A stretch of 64,000 nucleotides of DNA from Ampelomyces quisqualis (taxonomy: Eukaryota; Ascomycota; Dothideomycetes; Pleosporales; Phaeosphaeriaceae), in NCBI GenBank assembly GCA_018398575.1, contig JAGTXZ010000019.1, positions 1,364,001-1,428,000 of the forward strand, in the 5' to 3' direction. Below are positions 37,000 to 49,406 of this stretch, one piece after another (the first letter of the stretch is position 1; the number at the start of each line of letters is the position of its first letter). The notes under the pieces were generated by a model. It saw only the letters and a program-made list of their open reading frames with translations. It was not told where the DNA came from and made no database searches. The translations under genes and the position numbers were made by a program.

Positions 37000-38400
37000 T
37001 TCATGCTTGCAACAAAAGAGTCTAGGATTAGATTAACCTAAACAGCGACACAGTGCTCCTAATTAACAACTAGGAACCTAAATATCTAGAGCTTCCAGCC
37101 GCTCTAAGTTAACTAGTCTTAGCTTTACTGCCTAGAGCTACTAATCTAGACACGCAAATCTGCAATAAAGCTTTTAATTAATATAATCTAAAGCTAGCTG
37201 CCTACAAACTTGCCTCTAGCAGTTACAAAGAGGACGTTTGTTAATACAAAGTTAATACGTCAAAATAGACCAGGTAAGCAGCTAAACTTAGCAACGTCTA
37301 GGAATAGATTAGTTAAACTGTAGCTAAGGATCTTATAGCACCTGCTGTAATTAAGATGCTTAACTCTTTAGAAACAACGCCCTAAGCCTTAATTAGGATT
37401 CTTAAGTATAACCTAGCCCTAACAGACAACAATACTATGCACCTGGTTAGACAGTAGTATTAAGCTTATCTAGAAAAGGCTAGGCACAGCAGGATCACTC
37501 TAGATAAATAGTTTAACAAATGGCAAGTAATCTACAGCAAGGCTCAAGCGTTCCAAGTTACAGAGGTTAAGGAATAACTTGCTCTCACTAACTTTCTTAA
37601 CGCTCTATCTGTTAAGATTGCCTTAAATTAAGCTTAATTAATGCGTTAGGATATTATTAAAGACGCAGCTTTTGGTTGGCCTCCTATAACTATGTATAAT
37701 CTAGCCAAGATCTTTTCTCTTATACTTTAGAAGCAAGCAGTCTTAGTTACAAAAGGAAAATCCTATTTAGCCTTTGCAACCCTTAGGAACATTAAAAACT
37801 TAGATAACCCTAATCTAAAGAACAAAGGCAAAGACAATTTAAAGCTAAAATCTTGCCCCTGCAGGAACAATAAAAAGCACAAATAGGACCTAATAGATTG
37901 TCTTTAACTAAAGACTGCAATTACTAGATTAGCCCTACCAGGAAAAGTACCAATTAAGATCTCTAATTTTAACTGAAAGAAGGTCCTTAAGCGGCTTAAC
38001 ACTTCTAAGTAGGCCTTACTTAATAACAAGATTAAGAAAGCTAGTTAGACGCTACCTATTGCAGCTAACTAGTTAACTTCTAAGACTAAGGTAGTAACAT
38101 ACCCAGGAGATGTTGTAGCAGCATTAATTAACCTAACTATTCTTAATTAGGAACCTAATGTTACTAATCTAGACTTTAGAGTGTACACAACTACGTTTAT
38201 AACCTATCTACTTTTAAGAAGTACTGTTTATAATAGGGCAGGTGCAGTGCACCTTGTTAATAATTAGTTGCTTCTTGTTCTAGGAACGTTTAGCCCTACC
38301 TACTCTAAAGAAAGGGTTAAGGCTAGAACACAGTTACTTCCTGTAACTAGGTATAGCAATTGAGTAATCAAGAACGTTCTGCACAGTCTAGACAGTCCTT
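37000..38400 (+). pseudogene. Copia-2 gag region
   Basis: Plus-strand frames with few stops lie between the 5' LTR and the integrase, covering capsid and probably protease. A charged run near 37.82-37.92 kb lies where a nucleocapsid is expected, but I do not see a clean CCHC knuckle. Exact start and frame changes cannot be fixed by eye. Confidence 0.6.
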
Positions 38401-41400
38401 ACACTAGAGACCTAAAGCTTAAGAAGGTTAAAGTTGTAGATAGCTTTTATGTAAACATTGTATTAGCAGCACTGCTTAAGCAAGCAGGTATATAGCATAG
38501 TAGATTAGACAGCACCCTTTAGTTTAGATTATACAAGCAGAATATTATTGTACACAAGCTTTATAAGGCCTACAACCTCTTGTTTATTAAATACAACTAG
38601 GTTACACGCTATGTTCTACAACTACTAATCCTGTACACGTTACATTAATCTAACATTAATTACTTAAGAGATAATAACAAGGATCTATAGCACAAAAGAT
38701 TAGGCTACCTAGGCCAGCAAGCACTCTAGGCTCTTGCCTAGTCTGCCCAAAACGTTAAGATAAATGGGACTAAAAGGATTAATTGTTAGAACTGCTTAGT
38801 GACCTATACAGCTCAAGTAGTCTTACAGCAGCTAAGAGAAAGATTACTACAACTATTCTATTAAGTTTCCTAGGACCTGTTTGACATGCTAACAGGTAGG
38901 CTTTACAAAGAATAGTCCTTGATTATCAAAGAAGACTACTTAGGCAAGCTTTTTAACCACAACCTTTACACCAAAACGTTAATTGAGATTATAAGAGTAA
39001 TTTACTGATTTACAGCCTAGGTTAGAAACAAATTTAATCTAAAGATTGTGGAAATCTATTAGGATAATAATACTGCGACTCTGCCTTAGAGAGGGCGTTT
39101 ACAGTATAAGGAGTAGGCAGATTAAGAGAGAATTATAATATTACGCCTGCTACTATACACGCATCAGCCAAATAGATTAGCTAAGCAGGCAGGCTAGGAG
39201 CTAATCACAAAATTAATTAAGATGCGCACAGGTGTAAATCTTCTAACTAAGCTCTAGCTAGATATTATAGATGCGGCTGCCTACTTACACAGTATAAGCC
39301 TAACAAAAATCTATAGTTTTTGATCCCCAAATAAGGTCCTGCACTCCTAGTTCAGGCAATATTTTTGATGGTATAAGCTAGCAATTACTAGGCACAGGAC
39401 TGCTAATCTACGCCCAAATTAGAGTAGTATTTACGCCTATAGCTGCAGAGCGTATCCTCTTGATCGCGACTAAGTAGCAGGCAGGAACAAGCAAGAGTTT
39501 AAAGTTAACCCTTGTAGCTATATTAGATATCTAGTAGGCTATTAAGCCTCTAATATCTATTACATATAGGTCCTATTAATCAATTAAGTAATTGCGTTAA
39601 GGGACGTTACCTTTAATAAATCTACATTCTACCCTAGCAACTAAGAAGACAAGATGCCTAAGAAGCAGGCGCTTAAGATTGTAGATATTTTACACGTTAG
39701 TAAACTTAATAATCCTGGGCAGAATATTAACCTGCCCGTTCTACAGGATCAACTAAGCTAGGAAATTACTAAGGTTACTAAGCAATAGCTTAGGGGTAAG
39801 CATTTAATCCTAAGGATTACAGAGACTAGCTAATCTTATAATTACAAAGAAAAGAAAGCAGAAGCTAAGAGGAGTGCTAGTAAGGCCAGCAAGCATTTAG
39901 AAATCCTCTTAGACTAAAGTAACTATACTAGGCTTGTTACACTAGAGGCGACTCTAGAACCAGATAGGTTATCTAGTATTAAGCTTATTAAGCGCGTAGG
40001 ATCTAACAGCCAAGGACTATTGCTAGGTCCTAAAAGAGCTAGCCTGTTAGTATCTAGGGATTGGATAGGTTCCTAACAAGATAGGCAGTTAGCCTTTTCC
40101 TCTCCTGCTACTCAACCTAGGAGCAGTAACTCTAGAGCTCTAGACAAAGCAGGATTAGCAAATCCTCCTATACAATTAAGTTGTTAACTGCAAGAAGCGG
40201 CTCCTAAGATTAATAGACTACTAAGTTAATACATGCTGCTTTGCTGCAAGAAGGATTACAACAATTAGATAGAGGGTAAGAGTATTAATACATTAATTGC
40301 AGATCTATTTGTAGATTGCTAGAAAGACAATTTTAAGAACACTTTCCTACTAGGCCTTGTAGAAGCCTAGACTAAGCGCTCTAGTTACAAAACACTAAAT
40401 GCTATAATTATAACAGTAATGCTAAGTGATTAGAATTACAGAACAGTTAAGAAGCGTGCTTATAGAGATAACATGCCTAAGCTACTTAACACATAGAAGC
40501 AGATGCTTTAACATCTAATAAAAAGCCTGTTGTTAGATGCCTCTCTTAAGGAAATTAATTAGCTACACAAGAAAGGTACCTAGAAAGAAATTCCAAAGCA
40601 CAAGTCTAAGGATTAACTAATCCTATTAAAATAGGTCTAGGCATACAAGTTTAATTAAGACAGTTATTTTCTAAAGTGTAAGGCTAGGCTAGTAGTAAGA
40701 GGAGATCTCTAGGAGAAGGACTCTCTACTTACTACGTACGCTACTACACTTGCAGCCAAGTCTTTTAGGATTGCTATAGCTATTGCAGCCTACTTTAATC
40801 TAGAAATTATGCAATACAACGTGGTTGGAGCGTTCCTTAACGCCTTAATTACAGCTAACAATCTAGTAATCTGTAATCTACTAGATAGATTTAAGAAAGC
40901 TAGGCTATGTGTAAGGCTTAACTAAGCGCTCTACAGGCTTAGAGAATCTCTATTACTTTAGTATAAGGAATTCTTAAGATTACTGCGCGAGATAGGACTA
41001 CTTGCATCTAAAGAAGAACCCTGCCTTTTCTTTACTTAGGATTAAACAATCTTTATTCTGTTCTACGTAGATAATATCCTACTTATTTACTACAAGAATT
41101 ACAAGCTTAAAGCTAAGGTTCTATAGTCTAAGATTATTAGCAAATATAAAATCTAGGATTAAGGACCAGTTAAATAGTTCCTTGGGATTAGAGTTATCTG
41201 AAACAGATTAGACTAATTAATTACTCTGGTCTATAACGCCTATATTAACAAGATTACTAAGAAATTTAGACTACACAATAGATTATTCCCTCTAACAAAC
41301 ACTATTGCTATCTAAGGAGCTCTACAAGAACACTAGAGAAGCTAGTAAGTAGGAAATTAAGGCCTATTAAGAAAGAGTTGGATTAGTCCTCTATACTGCA

Positions 41401-42055
41401 ATTATAATCTAGCTGGATATAGCCTACGCAGTCTCAAAGCTTTCCTATTTCTTGACTAATCCTTTAGACAAGTATATTAAAGCTGTAGAACAAGTAATTA
41501 TGTATCTCTATTAAACAAGGTTTAATTTAATCAAGTATAGCAATTTTAATAGTCTAGAACTAACTATTTGTAGGGACGCCTTCTTCGCAGACGATAAAGT
41601 AACTAGGCGCTCCTTACATAGTTATATAGCTATCCTATTTAGAGGAGCAATCTCTTAGAAAGCTGTAAGGCAAAGATTAGTTACTACCTTAACAACTAAA
41701 GCTAAGCTGCTTGCTCTAGAATACGCTGCAAAAGAATCTATAGCGCTTAACTAGTTCTTTAAGGAGCTTACGCTTGATCTAGAAGATCTATAGAATATCT
41801 AGTGTGATAATTAGCAGACTATCTAGCTAGTTATAGGGAAAAATAAGCAGATATCTACTAAGCTTAGGCATGTTAACATTTAGAATATGTGGCTTAGGCA
41901 AGAGCACTTAAAAGGATTATTCTAAGTATCCTATCTAGAATCTAGATTAATGCCAGCTAATAGTCTTACTAAGAACCTTACCTATTAACAATTTCTTAAG
42001 TTTAAGCAGCTTCTTAACCTTAAGGATATAAGCAAGTCACTTATAAAGCAATAAT
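38400..42055 (+). pseudogene. Copia-2 pol (integrase, RT, RNase H)
   Basis: The pre-integrase zinc motif spans about 38.69-38.83 kb (HKRLGYLG, then NCQNC). The integrase core has DLFDMLTGRL near 38.88 kb and a QDNNTATLPQRG block near 39.06 kb. The RT shows KCKARLVVRGD near 40.68 kb, YNVVGAFLNA near 40.82 kb and the catalytic box YVDN near 41065, where YVDD is expected; GAT to AAT after a T is a RIP-type change. RNase H follows, with CRDAFFADD near 41.57 kb, CDNQQT near 41.80 kb and NSLTKNLT near 41.96 kb. The order integrase before RT is the Copia order. Confidence 0.88.
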
Positions 42056-42059
42056 TTAG

Positions 42060-43400
42060 AAAACACAAAGATTAATTTAACTTCTCTATCTACTAATTGA
42101 TTTGCTTGCTCTTAAAGCTTAAGATTACTACAGGATCTAAGCAGAGCAAACACGTAAAAACTAAGACTACTAACGCTAAATTACAAGCAAAACTATCTAA
42201 AAACTTACCTCTATAAAGTTAAAGACCTTATTAATTATCTTGTAAGCCTAAGCACAACGCTTAGCAATTGAGAGACCTAAAGCCCTAGATCTACAGCTTA
42301 GAGACAGCAAATCTCTAACTGTTTCTATAGCCTTAGGCGATAGAGACAATAACTAATCCTACGCCAGCTCCTAACGCTTAGGCATTAGAGTCTAAGCAGC
42401 CTAAAGCTACTCCTTAAGCAGTAGAGCGTTAGGCAGGAAAGAGCTGCAACGCTAGTAACCAAACAATAGCTAGTTGCAGACTAGCGTAAACAGACTCTAA
42501 GCTATAAAGCTACTTAACGCTCTACTAAAGCCCTGCTGCCTATATCCCCCAAAGCCTTAAGCAGAACGCGCAGGCTTTTTTCCTAGCAAGCTAAAAGTTA
42601 GATTAATATAGCTTAAGCTTACCTTAAAACTAGTAGGAGCTAGAGCGCTCTAAGCCTGCTGCAAGGCCTTTGCAGCCTTAAGCTACTAGTTAAGCCACGC
42701 GCAAGCATTCTCTAGCTTCTATAAACAAGTTAGCTATTTCTAAGATTAAAGAAGCTTTAAAACTTACTGCGATAGTTCCCTTAAACACGCTAATAATAAT
42801 CTTTATAGTCTGCTTACGCAGATTGCCTAGGCTACTCAAATTAGCAATTATATTACTAATAGCAATTAGAACAACCTACACCTTAATACAAGAATAGTTT
42901 AAGCAAGCTGTGCAACGCTTACTTATTATTAATCTAGCCCTGCTGTAGCAGCAGCTGTTACCTTAATTGTTAGCAAACTAAGAGGCGCAGCGCAAGCACA
43001 AACTAGAGCAAAGCTCCTCCTTCTTAACCTTAACAGTCTCTTTGCTAGAAACTGCCCTGCTCTTAGGCGTAGGATTACGTTGCTTAGTCTTGCGCTAGGA
43101 CTAGCGCAGAGGATTTACTAGGACCTAGTTGTCTTTGCTCTTGTTAGCGGGCGCAGGAGCAGCAGCGTTCTTCTTGTAGGCGCGCGCGTAAGCTATCTTA
43201 TCAATTACAACAGACAGATTCTTCTTAGGAGGCTACTAGAGTTAGCAGCAAAATAGATTAAGAGTAGGAAAAACTTACTATAATAGAGTAGATAGATAAA
43301 GTAGTTAATAAAGTAGATAATAAAGAGAATTAATAGATAGGTAGCTAGTTAATAAGTTAATTAATAAGTTAATTAATACCCTAGAGTGTAAGAGTATAGG
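42060..43400 (+). pseudogene. Extra coding-like segment between RNase H and 3' LTR of Copia-2
   Basis: About 1.3 kb after the RNase H end stays coding-like. In one plus frame (codons starting at positions divisible by 3) it can be read from about 42.27 to 43.26 kb, with stops nearly all preceded by a pyrimidine as expected for RIP of Gln codons. It contains helical Leu/Ala/Gln-rich sequence (NLYSLLTQIAQATQI) and an Arg/Leu-rich end (QILLRRLLELAAK). A minus frame over the same bases also reads fairly well, with an Ala/Pro/Lys-rich start, so the strand is not settled. No domain is recognised. Confidence 0.4.
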
Positions 43401-43873
43401 AGTAGGCAGGCTTCTTATACCTAAGCAACGCGACTGCTAGGTAACAAGCTTGCCTACTGCTCTCTTACCTAGCTGCGCAATCTTACTCTATAACAACACG
43501 CGTAAACAGACTGCCTCTTACCTAGCTAACAGGCTAGGCAACAGCAACGCTCTAAATTAAAGCTTAGCTAATAGGCAAACTTACACTAACAGTCTGTTTG
43601 CACCTATCCTATAGACTGCCTGCTTACAAAACCTACACACAAAGCCTAAGGGGATAATGTAGGCTACAATTTTAGACAGATAACACTAATATTAGATTTG
43701 GTTACATATATAGTAAATAATTAGGAATTTACGCGCTAATAACTAACGTTTAAGCTAATAAATTGAGCAACGCAACGCCTGCAATATAGAGCAGCACTAC
43801 TGTTTGCCTCAATTACTACTTCTACTCTGCTAAACAGATTAGGCAAGCTAACAAGTTTGCCTAATCTAAGAAG

Positions 43874-44093
43874 TGTATAACAGAGTATGTAAATCAGCAG
43901 ATTATAGGATTGTTACGTGTAATAACTAAGCATGTTACTAATAAAATAGAATCTATTCAGGACTAGGCTAACTTATTAAGCTGTTTCTTAGCTTAGTGTA
44001 TTTAATCTAATCTATCCTTACATAGTATAGAACAAGTAATAGGATCTTTTTTACTTACAATAATTTGATCTATAGTATCGCTTAGCTCCTACA
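43874..44093 (+). repeat. Copia-2 3' LTR (220 bp)
   Basis: This is the partner of 36549-36766, ending CTCCTACA and followed by AATAC. It is clearly more RIP-mutated than the 5' LTR: several GTGA and TTGG sites of the 5' copy appear as GTAA or TCAG-type variants here. Confidence 0.92.
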
Positions 44094-44098
44094 AATAC

Positions 44099-44958
44099 GC
44101 ATAAATAAGAAATAGATTTTAGACTGCACTATATTGTATGTAGCTACAAAAAGTATATATAGCTTAAGGCTGTAAACAGCGCTAGTTTAGGCAAGGCAGT
44201 ATTACCTCTATTAAAGTAAGATGCTACTGCGCAGTAGAACAAGAGAGACTTTGTACTATTACGCTTATACATTTTCTTACTGTAACTTAATTATAAAATA
44301 ACCTTCTGCCATATCCTATTATAAAATAAAAAGGCTAAAATAGAGGTTAAAAGGTAAACCTATTATACCCTGCAATACTACTGTATACGCAAGACTTTAA
44401 CTATAACCTTAACACTTCTATTAAAGTATATTATAGAGCGTTTCTTTACTTGTAAACTACGCTTTTTGTAAGTTAGGTGCGTCTAATTATAGAGAAAATC
44501 TTACCTTTAATAACCTATAGACAACCTAAAGGCTTAACTTGCAGCTTGTATTTAGTCTAATAACCTAAATTTAAGAGTTAATTATACTCTATATCTTTTT
44601 TGTAGAAATGCTACTCCTAGGCCTAACAAACATAGCTTCTCTATTGTTTATGTAATATGCTATAGAATGTAGTGTTAGTATACTGTCTGTTATGCAGTAT
44701 CTTCTTTAACTTAAGCTACTAGACAAGAGCAGAGGCTAAGGAAAGACAATAAAGGATAATACTAACTAGACCTTAGTAACAGTAAATAAAAATATTGTTA
44801 AGTAGGAAATATATAATACTCTATTACAAAAAGGTAGGAAGTATAAAGAGATATAAGCACCTTTAGCGCTAGATAGACAAATTGTCCTAGATATATAATA
44901 AATTGAATAACTTAAACAAAATAAAGTTTAGTATGTTATAAAAGATACTAGAATGTAA
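44099..44958. other. Stretch without a recognisable gene
   Basis: This AT-rich sequence joins directly to 36543 in the pre-Copia-2 state. I see no frame longer than background and no element ends. Confidence 0.4.
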
Positions 44959-45068
44959 AAGGCTAGTAGAATACTAGAAGCTAGTAGAAGGCTAGATACT
45001 AGTAGAGGACCAGAGACTAGTAGAAGGCTAGAGACAAGTAGAAGGCTAGAGGTTAGTAGAAGGCTTCT
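44959..45068. repeat. Minisatellite of about 17-18 bp units
   Basis: About six degenerate units like AGACTAGTAGAAGGCTAG are arranged head to tail. On the minus strand, downstream of X2, they would encode a repeated AFYQ-L motif, so the array could lie in the C-terminal end of that reading frame. Confidence 0.75.
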
Positions 45069-45069
45069 G

Positions 45070-48000
45070 CTAGTTAATAGTCTAGACCTAGAAATAGTTA
45101 GCATTTTAAATAACTTACTAACTTAGTATATTAATTGTTAGATGTAAAAGAGGCAGAAGGCTGTTATACTAAGAAAGCTACAGAGAGCAATTCTATAACT
45201 ATACAACTATAATAAGTAAGCAATTAATTAAGAGTTACGTAAGAATATAGTTTACTTTGTACTATATAAACTAAAGTGCTAAGCTAACATTATTTTAATA
45301 ATTGTGCAACGCCTAATTACTTGCTATTAATAAAGAAGCCTAGTAGCTTTTGCGCGAAATCTATTAGATGCCTTTCTAAAGACAGATTAGAAGTAGTAAT
45401 ATTATCCTAAAGAAAGCACAGTATATTCCTTAGTACTCTGTCTAAAAGATCTAGGTAAGTTTAGAGAAGTTTACTAAACTATTTTGCCTTATCCTAATTT
45501 AAGTTATCTATGCTATAGCGCTAATAAGTAGATGTAAAATGTTTAGCAAGCAGTCTAACTTACTCTTAGACCTTTATAGGCTTATTTAAAGCTTTTGCCT
45601 TGCTTAGCATCAATTTATAGGCAAACAAATTAACATCTAACAAAGGAGCCTAGGTTTTACAGCTTAGAAATATAAGAAATAGTAATAGGCTTAAACAGCT
45701 AGACCCTTGCAACATAAAATAGAGTACTCTACCCTCTCTAATATACTAGTTAATATTACCTTAGATCTTCTTTTTATCTTAGCTGTACCTATAATAGTTA
45801 TTTAGAACTCTCTTTACTATCTTGTCTTTTACTATATCTAGGGCATTTTGCTTTCTTTTGTCTTTGCTAAGTTAGGAGAAGGCCTCTTAGATTTGGTTAG
45901 AGTATAGTGTTAGAGGCAGCTCTTCTAATAGCTCTGCTTTAAAACTAGCGCTTAGTCTTGTAGCTACTAGCCTTTTTTGCTCTAGACTACTCCTGTGTTT
46001 AACTTTTAAAAGAGCCTCTGTTGCGCTATAGAAGGCCTTGTAGTAAACGTACTTTATATAACAACTCTTTGCAACTAAAATGTAATTTAAGGTCTTCTAG
46101 CTATTTAAAAACATATAGATATAGAAGAGCTTCTTTACAAACAGTTGTTTGTCTTTAGGTACTAATCCTGCTACAGAAAGCTGTTAAAAGCTAAGCTTTA
46201 TAGACAACAGAATTTAAGTAGAACTAATTTTATTTACGTACTATAGGATCTGTAGCTACTGCTTCCTTGCTAGGTAAGCTAGTCTCTTAGCAACTATATC
46301 CTGTAGCGCCTGCATGTTAAAATACTTAAGCTTAGAGAGATTAACAGGGCTTTAATCTACTTCTAATACAAACGCTTACAGTTATTGTTATATGTCCTGT
46401 CTCTAATAGTTAAGAAGCTTTTCTAGAATACTATATTGTGTTAGAACACGTTTTTGTTTAGAGGACGTAACAAGCTAGCTAAGGAAACGCAGTTATAGAG
46501 CACATAGGTACGCTAATAGACTAGTAGCTATATATAAGGAGCGCATAAACTAGAACTCTATAAGGTGTACTATTATAATAGTTGCTTTAGTAGATTTGTT
46601 AATTATATAGACCTATATAAGTTAGTAATTAGATATAGTTATAAGAGCTAATAACTTACGTTCTCTACTATTACTTTCTAGTTGCGCAAAGAAGGACGTT
46701 TATTAGTAAGCTTATTAAGAGAGATAGTATAATAGTTAGTGTAGAGAAGGTAGACAGTCTTAGTTAATAGATCTCCTATAACAAGCATAGAGACAGTGCC
46801 TAGATTCTATAACATAATAGCAGAAAACGCTTTATTGCTAGAGAGATTCTAGTTAGCTTTCTAGTTATCTAACAAAAGTTCCTAGATATACAGCAGTCTA
46901 GGGATTAACGTGTAGAGAAGACTGTAAATAAGCTCTAGTGTAAGAGAAGTTTCTTTATAAAGTAATAGCAAAAGCATTATGTCTATGTCTCTAGAATCTT
47001 AAGTAGTATTATCTCTGTTGAATTGTAGCAGTTAGAAGGACGCTTAGCAGGCAAGATTAACATAATACTTGAACTCTAAGTCCTTAGAGAAATCCTAAGA
47101 ATAGACTAAACCTAACACAGGCTAGCTATAGTTATCTAGAAACGCATTATTAAAGAAATAACTTTTAATATTACTCTTTGTAATTACGTGCACATCTTAA
47201 TTGCGCTCTTTAACTATGTTATTAGTGTAATTTACAGAACCTGCAATAACTAACAGTTAGTTGTCTTGTTTTTTATTAAGAGCTGCGTCTAAATACTATA
47301 TATCTTAATCTACTACTTGCGCTGCAGCGCTTTGCTCTATGTTTCTATTACTATTTCTAAGTAACAAGTTGTTAAGCTAAATATAATTAAGGATATAGTT
47401 TAGTTTATTATATACTAGAAGCAATCTCTGTACTAGCAGCTCTACTAATTTAGCTTAATTATTCTCTAAGAATCTCTAGGACTATAAGAGAGTATCTGCA
47501 TAGGTGCAAGGTGCTCTGTTATTAGAAAAATAATACCTCTACAAGTTAACTATAAAATTAGCAAGTAGTGTATTACTAAACAAAGGTTTAGTAGAGTTGT
47601 TCTAAAAGGATCTTTAAGTATATATTAGCGTATCTCTATCCTTGTTAAGAGCTTCTGTTACAAGATCTAGAAGTCTAGCAAAGTTATATCTAGATAAACT
47701 TTAGAAGTTTAAGAGAGTAGGTATGTAGGCATTAGGAGCTCTGTTATTAGCAGACCTATATTCCTGTACGTTGTCTACAAAATCTACAGGTATCTTGTTA
47801 TTAAACAGAGGAGTTAAGATATTCTTGTGCAAACTTAGTGTTCTTTCTTCTTTAGTATTACAGTCTTTGTTAGTGCTGTTAGCAGTAACAAAAAGAGACT
47901 GTCTAGAGTCTTAGTGTCTGCGTTAGATTAAACTTCTAGCCTCTTCTTAGAGGCTGTAGTTTACTGCCTTGTAACTTCTAAGAGGTTAATAGTATAATTA

Positions 48001-48600
48001 GAGTAGAGTTCTAACTTTAGTAAGCTTTTGTTATATTACTTTCTTTACTATGTTAAGTGCCTCTAGCACTCTTTTTAGATTAGATATCTAAATTTACTCT
48101 TTCTTTTATAACTAGCTGTCTATAAACTACTAAGTTCTGTTAGCGTGTATTTAACAAGGTAGTTACTTAGGCTCTAACCTTAACTAGTAATAGGGCAGCA
48201 AACAATTTATCTAGTATTTGTAACATTTTAAGGTAGAACGTATAATTGTTATTTAAGACGCTTATTGCCTTAAATTTGCTACCTATTTGCTCTAGCTAGC
48301 TATTATATATTAGCTGTTACTATTTCTTACAGGTACTAGTTATTACTTTTACAGATAACAGGCGCTAGTAACAATTAACAGGCACTTTTTATAGAAGCTA
48401 CAGGCACTAACACAGATATAAAGCTATTAGGAAACTGTGCTACCTCTAATAAGTGCGTTGTTTGCAGCAAGCTCTTTTACATTTCTTAGCTACCTCTTTT
48501 TAGACAAGTTCTAAAAGTGTTACAAGACGTTCTTGTAGCACTTTTAGAACTAGTAACAATATAGTAAATGTAAGAAATGTAAGTTAGCTATTGCTCTACA
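45070..48600 (-). pseudogene. Unassigned large gene relic X2
   Basis: A minus-strand coding sense of over 1,000 codons has RIP-type stops and at least one frame change near 46.65 kb. The N-terminal block (48.49-48.33 kb: RGSQEMQ, VAQFPNSF, SIKSA, VICKSNN) matches X1. The middle has GTVSMLVIGDLLTKTVYLL near 46.79 kb and YFNMQALQDIVAKRLAYLAR near 46.3 kb. The C-terminal part near 45.7 kb (INQYIREGRVLYFMLQG) matches X3. Charged helices alternate with hydrophobic stretches. I see no zinc finger, DDE triad or P-loop. Together with X1 and X3 it defines a family present at least three times here. Confidence 0.5.
48507..48551. repeat. Near-perfect 21-bp hairpin
   Basis: The arms 48507-48527 and 48531-48551 are inverted repeats with one mismatch and a 3-bp loop (CGT). 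The hairpin lies within the block shared by X1 and X2. At the matching place in X1 a shorter inverted repeat occurs (TTAGCACTA at 28031-28039, TAGTGCTAA at 28068-28076). Confidence 0.85.
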
Positions 48601-49406
48601 TAGCTAGACCTGGTATTTAAGATAAGTTTTCTTCTCTGCATCCTAATTTAGCGCAAAATTATTCTTATTGTTAGAATTAATATTAAAAAGCTATTTGTAA
48701 AGTCTTAATAGCTGTAGGAATTCTCTCTTAGCACTATTATTGCAATAAATTAGAGTTTCTTTACAGGCAGTATATAACTAATTGCTAATTAATAAAATTA
48801 ATCTTTGCCTCTAAACTATAGTAGACTAGCACCTAGCTTGTTAAGTCTAGTTTGCGCTAGATTTCCTAATTAGACTATAAACAGGGGATTTAGCGCTTAA
48901 CAAACAGAATAGGCGCCTAAGCTTCTGAATACGTATCTATAGGCTTTTTAACTGTAAGGACTAGCTCTTCTATAGCAATTAGCTTATGCGCAGAGCTAGT
49001 TTATAGTTTAGTTAAGCTACCCTAAGAAGCTAGCGTATCTAGCTAGACTAAACTACTAATATAAACAGTTCCTTGTCTCTAGCTCTAGACTACTACTAAT
49101 ATAGCGCATCTGGCTAGACTACACTAGTATATTAGACTAATATTAGAATCTTTAAGGTAGGAGGCCTAAAGTAATATAGTATGCTTTAATAGAGACGTAT
49201 TCTATAAACTATACTTAAAAACTTTACTTGTAAGTCTAGGTAGGCACGTATTAATAGTTCTTTATCTTTAGCCTTAGACTAAATTAGGGTATGTATGCTA
49301 AGTACAGAAACACTAAAGCTATAGTGTTTAATTACCTAAAGTAAATGCGCTTTATTACTTAAACTAAGGATAATAAGTAGAAAATATATATTTATAAAGC
49401 TACGCA
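48601..49406. other. Intergenic stretch between divergent X2 and X3
   Basis: No readable gene is seen. It lies between the starts of X2 (minus) and X3 (plus) and would hold their promoters. MITE copy 3 is inserted at its right end. Confidence 0.4.

Larger units (their letters stand above)
36549..44093 (+). mobile_element. Copia-2, complete and lightly mutated (7545 bp)
   Basis: The element has LTRs at 36549-36766 and 43874-44093 and a perfect 5-bp duplication, AATAC, at 36544-36548 and 44094-44098. Gag and pol are on the plus strand. TGA, TCA and TGG, almost lost from the surroundings, are common in its 5' half, so it has seen far less RIP and is young. Stops still interrupt every frame. It is a different family from Copia-1, judged from the RT regions. 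Confidence 0.93.

Noticed and set aside
46775..46840. VSMLVIGDLL in X2 as a PIF1/Helitron helicase motif
   Set aside because: It only loosely recalls the Walker B-side motif of PIF1 helicases. No P-loop or other helicase motif was found in frame.
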